From the NCBI GenBank assembly GCA_902797455.1, contig CADBTE010000414.1:1-5244 (forward strand): a DNA stretch of 5,244 bases, in the 5' to 3' direction. The notes beneath the pieces are model-generated. The model saw only the letters and a program-made list of their open reading frames with translations. It ran no database searches and was not told where the DNA came from. Position 1 is the stretch's first letter. Each line of letters begins with the position of its first letter. The stretch comes from an uncultured Planctomycetota bacterium (GTDB lineage Bacteria; Planctomycetota; Planctomycetia; Pirellulales; Thermoguttaceae). Made by a program: the position numbers and the translations under genes. Below are positions 1 through 3,930 of this stretch, piece after piece.

Positions 1-492
1 GATGATCTCGGCCGATTTTACCCGTGACGGGTGCCTGAGCGAAAGGTGGGTATTGAACAGAACAAAATCGTCAAACTCGGCGATGAGGAGCGTCCGCTTT
101 TCCTCTTTTCCCGGCAGAGGGACGAACTCGACCCTTTGAGGGGCCTGTTTCGACAGGAGGGCGACGCCGTACTCCCCTCCATCGATACAGATCGCCGCCG
201 AGAAGGTTCCGACACGATCGGTCTTTTCGGCCAATACGGCGGTCTGATCGACCTTGCCGCTGCGGTTCATTTCGCGGTCAACCTCTTGCAGAGCGCAAAG
301 ATCGGCGTCGAGCGAGCGGATCACTTCGGCGGTTCGCTCCGGGTCGACATTTTTACAGTCATTGATTCCGCTGCAATGGAGAATGTTGTAACTGACGACG
401 CGCAGAACAGAAGGCGCCTCTTGCGCGGGAACACACAAGGAAAAAAGAAACAGCAGTGAGCTAAGCAGGGCCGATAGAGTCGGGGCTTTCAT
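1..492 (-). CDS. Exported endonuclease/exonuclease/phosphatase (EEP) family hydrolase, N-terminal part; 3' end beyond the window
   Basis: The leftward frame is open for 164 codons from an ATG at 492-490 to the window edge, so the C-terminal part is missing. Residues 1-23 form a signal peptide: Lys2, a hydrophobic core LLSSLLFLFSL, then VPA before a likely signal peptidase I cut at Ala23/Gln24. The product is therefore predicted to be periplasmic or secreted. The mature part shows EEP-fold motifs in order: VVSYNILHC with metal-site Asn36, LCALQEVD with catalytic Glu70, YGVALLSK at 108-115, and LFNTHLS with Asn147/His149. Known EEP members are Mg-dependent nucleases, phosphodiesterases or sphingomyelinases; the substrate here cannot be told. 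Cys40 and Cys46 flank the first loop and could form a disulfide after export. An AGGAG motif lies about 10 bases before the ATG, inside the upstream gene. Family and start are fairly certain; substrate is unknown. Confidence 0.87.
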   Translation of the reverse strand, partial: MKAPTLSALLSSLLFLFSLCVPAQEAPSVLRVVSYNILHCSGINDCKNVDPERTAEVIRSLDADLCALQEVDREMNRSGKVDQTAVLAEKTDRVGTFSAAICIDGGEYGVALLSKQAPQRVEFVPLPGKEEKRTLLIAEFDDFVLFNTHLSLRHPSRVKSAEII

Positions 493-694
493 CTTGGTTT
501 GTCTCCTGTTGAGGAAAGGGGGGAGCGCCGGCGGCGGACGGATCGGCTTTGGGGGCGCCGAAGGACGGTGAATCCCCTTGGGTCCAGCTTTGAAGAACCT
601 CGGTGATCTGCTGATCAAGCCGGTCGATCTGTTCGAGGAGACTCTTGTGGGATCGCTCGATTCGATCAAAGAGCTTCTTTGTCTGGGTGGGCAC
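461..694 (-). CDS. Small hypothetical protein, N-terminal coiled coil with Pro/Ala-rich acidic tail
   Basis: A 77-codon leftward frame starting with GTG at 694-692 and ending with TAG at 463-461. I do not recognise a family. Residues 5-38 (KKLFDRIERSHKSLLEQIDR and onward to VLQSW) look like an amphipathic helix or coiled coil. The remaining half is low complexity, rich in Pro, Ala, Ser, Asp and Gln and probably disordered. There is no signal peptide, membrane segment or Cys. The start is supported by AAGGA at 707-703 with an 8-base spacer, and an in-frame stop not far upstream leaves no other start. The 3' end overlaps the first 32 bases of the EEP gene in another frame, which suggests translational coupling within a two-gene leftward operon. 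The good ribosome binding site and the helix pattern argue for a real gene, but homology could not be checked. Confidence 0.55.
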   Translation of the reverse strand: MPTQTKKLFDRIERSHKSLLEQIDRLDQQITEVLQSWTQGDSPSFGAPKADPSAAGAPPFPQQETNQDESPDSIGPA

Positions 695-714
695 TTCGAC
701 GTTCCTTACTGGTG

Positions 715-720
715 ATTATA
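715..720 (-). promoter_or_regulatory. Possible -10 box for the leftward gene pair
   Basis: Read leftward, bases 720-715 are a perfect TATAAT, about 20 bases before the GTG of the small coiled-coil gene. No convincing TTGACA-like -35 box is found 16-18 bases upstream; that space is filled by the T tract and one arm of the hairpin at 739-766. A start site here would give a very short 5' leader. A single hexamer is weak evidence. Confidence 0.3.
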
Positions 721-731
721 GACGATCTTCC

Positions 732-766
732 GAGAAAAGGGAGCTTCCGCTAAAACGCAAGCTCCC
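732..766 (-). terminator. Leftward terminator-like hairpin with no visible gene upstream
   Basis: GGGAGCTT at 739-746 and AAGCTCCC at 759-766 form a perfect 8-bp stem with a 12-base loop. Read leftward the stem is followed directly by TTTTCTC (738-732), the layout of an intrinsic terminator. Read rightward there is no T tract. No coding frame ends just before it on the leftward strand, so it would terminate a non-coding transcript, act as an attenuator in a long leader of the leftward genes, or insulate the two directions. The T tract is short, so its strength is uncertain. Confidence 0.45.
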
Positions 767-874
767 CCGCGCGCCGGAACGCGCCATACTTTCTGAATCG
801 ACTTTGAATCGGCTCACAGCCAGCATTTCGCTCGACTGTCAAAGAACCGGCATAACCGGAATATCTCCATACCC

Positions 875-904
875 GATCACGCTTTTAGGAGTGTTCGCGT
901 GATC
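875..904. repeat. 8-bp perfect inverted repeat, possible operator or RNA hairpin
   Basis: GATCACGC (875-882) and GCGTGATC (897-904) are exact reverse complements separated by 14 bases (TTTTAGGAGTGTTC). The central spacing of about two helical turns between arm centres fits a dimeric DNA-binding protein site as well as a hairpin. Neither side carries a T tract, so it is not a terminator. It lies in the middle of the divergent region and could serve either direction. Confidence 0.4.
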
Positions 905-1086
905 AAGAGCCCGGAAGGGACAACACAAGCGCGCGGCGATTTTAACGAAAAGTCACGCAAGATTTAGGTTTTGCGCCTTTCCCCCCTTCTCAGAAGCGGC
1001 CGTTAAGGTAGAATCAGGTTTCGCACTAAGGTGCGCCATTGTAAAGTTATCGCTGCCTGCCCCGCTTCCCCTCCGGCGGCTCTTCG

Positions 1087-1160
1087 CTTTTGGGGGGAAC
1101 CAAAAGGTAAAAATCCCGCGGGAAAAGCCGGTGTCGTTTTTCGCCGGCAGGCAAACGACA
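1087..1160 (+). promoter_or_regulatory. Two hairpins in the rpsR 5' leader
   Basis: CTTTTGG (1087-1093) pairs with CCAAAAG (1100-1106) around a 6-base GGGGAA loop. TGTCGTTT (1132-1139) pairs perfectly with AAACGACA (1153-1160). Inside the second, GCC (1143-1145) can pair with GGC (1150-1152), leaving a 3-base TTC bulge and a GGCA tetraloop; a CCG triplet is at 1144-1146. A 10-base palindrome TCCCGCGGGA sits between the hairpins at 1114-1123. In other bacteria the bS6:bS18 complex can bind a CCG-containing structure in its own mRNA leader, so autoregulation is a reasonable idea. The shape here does not clearly match that motif, and no transcription start is known. Confidence 0.35.
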
Positions 1161-1187
1161 GAATAAAACGCACTGTTTTCGAGCTCC

Positions 1188-1193
1188 AAGGAG
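1188..1193 (+). promoter_or_regulatory. Shine-Dalgarno AAGGAG of rpsR with long spacer
   Basis: AAGGAG is the only strong ribosome binding site before rpsR. It stands 13 bases from the ATG at 1207, longer than the usual 5-9, and the spacer is nearly all purine. The next in-frame ATG (1243) has no ribosome binding site, so 1207 is kept as the start. The other genes here have spacers of about 5-9 bases. Confidence 0.6.
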
Positions 1194-1206
1194 AAAAGAA
1201 AAAGCT

Positions 1207-1515
1207 ATGTCGAGACCCCCGGCGTTTAAAAAGAACCGTGTCATGAAAAAGCGCGCGAAGAGCAAGGTCAACGTCAAGAAGAAGGATATGCTCTTTGTCC
1301 AGCGTGAAGACGGTGAAGGGCACATCTATCACGAGCGCCCCCGCCCGATGTTCGTCGACTACAAAGACGTCGAGCTGCTCAAGAAGCTGACCAGCCGCCA
1401 GGGCAAGATCATCAGCCGCCGCAAGACCGGCTGCACCGCGGTGACTCAGCATGCCGTTGCCGACGCTATCAAGCGCGCTCGCTTCATGGCCCTTATGTCC
1501 TACGTCGGCGACTGA
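1207..1515 (+). CDS. rpsR: Small ribosomal subunit protein bS18
   Basis: The 102-residue product is bS18, a small-subunit protein that binds 16S rRNA in the platform next to bS6. Residues 49-101 carry the family core: FVDYKDVELLKKL, QGKIISRRKTG and AVADAIKRARFMALMSYVG, matching the usual IDYKD, GKI, TG and AIKRAR positions. The protein is longer than typical bS18 (about 75-90 residues). Its first 27 residues are very basic, followed by an acidic/His stretch (REDGEGHIYHERPRP). The Cys pair seen before the core in many bS18 proteins is absent; the only Cys is Cys76. The frame ends in tandem stops, TGA then TAG at 1516-1518, as often seen in highly expressed genes. It stands alone, without rpsF, ssb or rplI. 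Identity is secure; the N-terminal start is slightly less so because of the long Shine-Dalgarno spacer. Confidence 0.92.
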   Translation: MSRPPAFKKNRVMKKRAKSKVNVKKKDMLFVQREDGEGHIYHERPRPMFVDYKDVELLKKLTSRQGKIISRRKTGCTAVTQHAVADAIKRARFMALMSYVGD

Positions 1516-1554
1516 TAGACCGGCGTCGGGCCAGTTTTAGCGCCGTCGACATCC

Positions 1555-1598
1555 ATTAACCCGCGTGCCGCTGCTTGAGTGGCGGTTCGCGGGTTGAT
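1555..1598 (+). other. Strong two-part hairpin H1 downstream of rpsR
   Basis: ATTAACCCGCG (1555-1565) pairs with CGCGGGTTGAT (1588-1598): 11 bp with one G-U. Above an uneven internal loop (T1566 against GGTT 1584-1587), GCCGCT (1567-1572) pairs with AGTGGC (1578-1583) around a GCTTG loop. The sequence after it (TGTCCTTAAAGG) is not a T tract, so it is not a normal intrinsic terminator. It may still protect the rpsR 3' end or form part of the leader. Confidence 0.5.
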
Positions 1599-1605
1599 TG
1601 TCCTT

Positions 1606-1710
1606 AAAGGTTTTGCGTTCTCACCGGAAGACCATAGCCTCAAAAGCCGAGATCGGTTCGTGTATCTCTGGTATTGGGGTTTTCTTTCCGCAGACGGACG
1701 CAGAACCTTT
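1606..1710 (+). other. 15-bp long-range helix P enclosing 75 bases
   Basis: AAAGGTTTTGCGTTC (1606-1620) pairs without a break to GGACGCAGAACCTTT (1696-1710): 15 pairs, two of them G-U. Inside, CGGAAG (1625-1630) can pair with TTTCCG (1685-1690), ACC (1631-1633) with GGT (1678-1680), and GAGAT (1649-1653) with ATCTC (1664-1668), giving a long branched or bulged arm. An alternative small hairpin is AGCCG/CGGTT (1645-1649/1654-1658). A closed domain of this size resembles the sensing part of a riboswitch, but I recognise no class. Confidence 0.45.
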
Positions 1711-1719
1711 GTTGTTTTA

Positions 1720-1758
1720 CCGGGTCCGCGTTTTTTTTGATCTTTCGCGCGGGCCCGG
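1720..1758 (+). other. GC-rich hairpin H3 with T8 in its loop, just before argB
   Basis: CCGGGTCCGCG (1720-1730) pairs with CGCGGGCCCGG (1748-1758): 11 bp with one G-U. The 17-base loop starts with eight T (1731-1738). The same 5' arm contains GTCCG (1724-1728), which can instead pair with CGGAC (1695-1699), and CG (1729-1730) with CG (1689-1690). That places a terminator-like stem directly before the T8 run. The two foldings exclude each other, and the alternative also breaks the lower end of helix P. Confidence 0.45.
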
Positions 1759-1794
1759 CGGTTTCGGCAAATGTGACGAACAAGGAGCCGTGTC

Positions 1795-2685
1795 ATGGTG
1801 AATCGGGCGATCGAAAAGGCGGATATTCTCATCGAGGCGATGAAGTGGATCCGTGAGCACCGGGGAAAGGTGACCGTCATCAAACTCGGCGGGAGCCTTC
1901 TCGATGATGAGGCCTCGGTGGAACATCTCCTCTTGGATACCGTCTTTATGGAGACCGTCGGTATGCGTCCGGTGATCGTCCACGGCGGCGGCAACGCGAT
2001 CAGCCGCGCGATGAAAGACGAGGGAATCGAGCCGCGGTTTGTTCAGGGGCGCCGCTATACCGACGACGTCTCGCTGTCGATCGTTCGCCGCGTTCTGGCC
2101 GGCGATATCTCCCGCGCCCTGGCCGATCGGATCAACGCCTACAGCGGATGCGCCGAACCCCTTTCCGACGTTTTCGGCACAAACGTGCTCTTCGGCGAAA
2201 AGATGGCGTTAAGCGGCCCCGATGGGGAACAGATCGACCTGGGGAGCGTCGGCACGGTGACCCGTGTCGATGTCGACAAAATCCTCTCCCTCAGCGAGAG
2301 GGGAATCATCCCGATTATCCCTTCCTACACGCTGGTCGACGATGGTTCCGGCCGCGGTCTGAATGTCAACGCCGATACGGCGGCCACCGAGGTGGCCAAA
2401 GAACTCAAGGCCGACAAGCTCGTGTTTGTCAGCGAGGTCAACGGCGTTCGCACCGACCCGAACGACCCGAACTCGATGATCGATTCGCTCACCGCCCAAA
2501 AGGCGCGCGAGCTTCTGGCCTCCGGCGCGATTGTCGGCGGCATGATTCCCAAGATCCAGGCCTGTCTCGATACGATCGAGTGGGGGGTCCACAAGATCCA
2601 CATCATCAACGGCCGGCTGCGTCATTCCCTTTTGCTGGAGATCTTTACCAGCCAGGGGGTCGGAACCGAAATCACCGAGCGTTAG
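1795..2685 (+). CDS. argB: Acetylglutamate kinase, likely arginine-inhibited type
   Basis: Phosphorylates N-acetyl-L-glutamate with ATP, the second step of arginine synthesis, in the cytoplasm. The 296-residue product shows the amino acid kinase fold: KLGGSLL with Lys30, HGGGNAIS at 63-70, GRRYTDD at 85-91, LNVNADTAA with Asp194, and GGMIPKIQ with Lys253, corresponding to the catalytic Lys/Asp/Lys set. Residues 1-25 form an extra N-terminal helix (AIEKADILIEAMKWIREH). In the family this helix links dimers into hexamers and goes with feedback inhibition by arginine, as does the C-terminal HSLLLEIFTSQGVGTEI; inhibition is therefore predicted. The middle (about 119-150) is unlike the usual AVGLSGKDG wording, but LSGPDG remains. 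The start ATG has AAGGAG at 1782-1787, 7 bases upstream. It is the first gene of the arg operon. Confidence 0.96.
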   Translation: MVNRAIEKADILIEAMKWIREHRGKVTVIKLGGSLLDDEASVEHLLLDTVFMETVGMRPVIVHGGGNAISRAMKDEGIEPRFVQGRRYTDDVSLSIVRRVLAGDISRALADRINAYSGCAEPLSDVFGTNVLFGEKMALSGPDGEQIDLGSVGTVTRVDVDKILSLSERGIIPIIPSYTLVDDGSGRGLNVNADTAATEVAKELKADKLVFVSEVNGVRTDPNDPNSMIDSLTAQKARELLASGAIVGGMIPKIQACLDTIEWGVHKIHIINGRLRHSLLLEIFTSQGVGTEITER

Positions 2686-2706
2686 GAACGTCCTCTTTTC
2701 GTTCCT
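2684..2706 (+). other. Intercistronic hairpin between argB and argD
   Basis: AGGAACG (2684-2690) and CGTTCCT (2700-2706) form a perfect 7-bp stem with a 9-base loop. The stem takes in the last two bases of the argB stop codon and ends 17 bases before the GGAG that serves argD. No T tract follows, so it is not a terminator. It could stabilise the mRNA or tune argD translation. Confidence 0.4.
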
Positions 2707-2736
2707 TCGGAAGCATTATTCGTGGAGTATTACGCT

Positions 2737-3918
2737 GTGGCTTCATCTGAAGAAATCATTTCGCTGTTTGATCAGTACGTCATCCCCAACTACACCCGCT
2801 ATCCGGTGGCGCTGGTTCGCGGTGAGGGGCCGTTCGTCTGGGACGCCGAGGGAAAGCGCTACGTCGACTTTTTTCCCGGGTGGGGATGCAATATGTTCGG
2901 CCATTGCCCCAAACCGGTGGTCGACGCGGTTCGCGAGCAGGTCGGCCGTCTGATTCATATCCCGAACACCTGGTATACCGAAGAGCAGGGGACTTGGGCA
3001 AGGCTTCTGTCCGAGCGCAGTTTCGGGGGGCAGGCGTTCTTCTGCAATTCCGGGACCGAGGCGAACGAAGCGGCGATCAAACTGGTTCGTCTTCACTCTC
3101 CCAAGGGGCGCTATAAGATCATCACCTTCCTCGGCGCGTTCCACGGCCGGACGATGGGATCGATCTCGGCGACCGGCCAGCCGAAGTACCATCACGGTCT
3201 TGAGCCGCTGCTGCCCGGGTTCACCTATGTGCCGCACGGCGATCTGGAGGCGGTTAAAAACGCGATTGACGATGAGACCGCGGCCATCATGATCGAGCCG
3301 ATCCAGGGTGAAGGGGGAGTCCGCATTCCGACCAGAGAGTTCCTCCAGGGACTGCGTGATCTGTGTGATGACAACGGTCTGCTTCTGGTCTTCGACGAGG
3401 TTCAGACCGGCTGCGGCCGAACGGGCGAATGGTTCGCCTATCAGTACTTCGGTGTCGAGCCCGATATCATGACCCTCGCCAAGACGATTTGCTCGGGTGT
3501 GGCCGCCGGCGCGATGCTGGCCCGCAAAGAGATTGCCCCCAGTCTGCGTCCCGGCATGCACGCCGCCACCTTTGGGGGGAACCCCCTGGCCGCCGCCGCG
3601 GGGATCGCGACGATCCGGATGGTCGAAAACGAACATCTTCTCGACAAGGCCAAAGCGATAGGGGCCCGCTTCAAAGAACGTCTCACCGAAATGGCCGGGA
3701 CGCTCGATATCATTCAAGACGTCCGTGTCGCCGGGGCGATGATCGGGGTTCAGCTGCGTGTTCCCGGAGCGTTTATGGTTGAAAACTGCATGAAGCGGGG
3801 TCTGCTGATTAACTGCACCCAGGGGAATGTGATTCGTCTGCTCCCCGCGGTGACGACGCCGCTGGAATTGGTCGATGAGGCGTTGGATATCATCGAGGAA
3901 GAATTGAGAAAAGCTTAA
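2737..3918 (+). CDS. argD: Acetylornithine aminotransferase (class III, PLP-dependent)
   Basis: Transaminates N-acetylglutamate 5-semialdehyde with glutamate to give N-acetylornithine. The 393-residue product has all class III aminotransferase marks: CNSGTEANEAAIKL at 103-116 (PLP phosphate site), FHGRTMGS from 135, EPIQGEGG from 187, FDEVQTGCGRTG with PLP-ring Asp220, the Schiff-base lysine Lys249 in TLAKTICSG, and ATFGGNP with Thr278. I chose GTG 2737 because GGAG (2724-2727) stands 9 bases before it. An in-frame GTG at 2722 would add five residues (MEYYA) and has a weaker GGAAG 8 bases upstream, so it cannot be excluded. Related class III enzymes act on succinylornithine or GABA, but lying between argB and argF makes acetylornithine the clear choice. 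Confidence 0.94.
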   Translation: MASSEEIISLFDQYVIPNYTRYPVALVRGEGPFVWDAEGKRYVDFFPGWGCNMFGHCPKPVVDAVREQVGRLIHIPNTWYTEEQGTWARLLSERSFGGQAFFCNSGTEANEAAIKLVRLHSPKGRYKIITFLGAFHGRTMGSISATGQPKYHHGLEPLLPGFTYVPHGDLEAVKNAIDDETAAIMIEPIQGEGGVRIPTREFLQGLRDLCDDNGLLLVFDEVQTGCGRTGEWFAYQYFGVEPDIMTLAKTICSGVAAGAMLARKEIAPSLRPGMHAATFGGNPLAAAAGIATIRMVENEHLLDKAKAIGARFKERLTEMAGTLDIIQDVRVAGAMIGVQLRVPGAFMVENCMKRGLLINCTQGNVIRLLPAVTTPLELVDEALDIIEEELRKA

Positions 3919-3930
3919 AAGAGGCCACCT

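Larger units (their letters stand above)
695..1206. other. Non-coding divergent intergenic region with several inverted repeats
   Basis: About 510 bases lie between the leftward gene pair and rpsR. The open frames crossing it show no motifs, low-complexity basic wording and no good ribosome binding site, so I treat them as chance. It holds inverted repeats at 739-766, 875-904, 956-975 (CGCAAGA/TTTTGCG with one G-U), 1022-1035 (CGCAC/GTGCG), 1087-1106 and 1132-1160, plus a tandem 9-mer at 845-862. I found no clear sigma70 promoter pair for rpsR; TAGAAT at 1009-1014 is a possible -10 without a matching -35. No tRNA, SRP RNA, RNase P RNA or tmRNA signature was recognised. Confidence 0.7.
1518..1758 (+). 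promoter_or_regulatory. Candidate structured RNA leader of the arg operon (or rpsR 3' UTR plus arg leader)
   Basis: The gap before argB folds by hand into a chain of helices with only 7-9 bases between them. H0 pairs 1518-1526 with 1540-1547 (one bulged C). H1 spans 1555-1598, P spans 1606-1710 and H3 spans 1720-1758. H3 ends 23 bases before the argB Shine-Dalgarno sequence. I see no ARG box (the AT-rich ArgR operator), no clear promoter and no known riboswitch consensus. Because the genes on both sides point right, the RNA could be the tail of the rpsR transcript, the 5' leader of argB, or a link between them. The paired wording is seen directly; a regulatory role is inference. Confidence 0.5.

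Noticed and set aside
31..459. A 142-codon rightward frame at the left end
   Set aside because: It lies opposite the EEP gene, which has a signal peptide and ordered catalytic motifs in the leftward frame.
901..930. CCC-GGAA-GGG at 910-919, resembling the tip of SRP RNA
   Set aside because: The flanks (AAGAG and ACAAC) do not match the conserved internal-loop bases (CAGG and AGCA) of SRP RNA helix 8, and the stem does not extend.
953..1189. Leftward open frames across the rpsR leader (about 78-149 codons)
   Set aside because: Overlapping frames in different phases, no recognisable motifs and no good ribosome binding site; they cross inverted repeats of the non-coding region.
966..1617. Identical 10-mer AGGTTTTGCG at 966-975 and 1608-1617 in both intergenic regions
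   Set aside because: A 10-base match is expected by chance in a window this long, and the two copies pair with different partners.
1638..1856. Frame with five Arg codons as a classical leader peptide
   Set aside because: No start codon with a Shine-Dalgarno sequence and no stop before argB. The Arg codons are kept only as a low-interest finding.
3573..3586. GGGGGG AA CCCCC in argD as a hairpin
   Set aside because: The loop would be too short to form well, and the bases encode the conserved FGGNPL motif.
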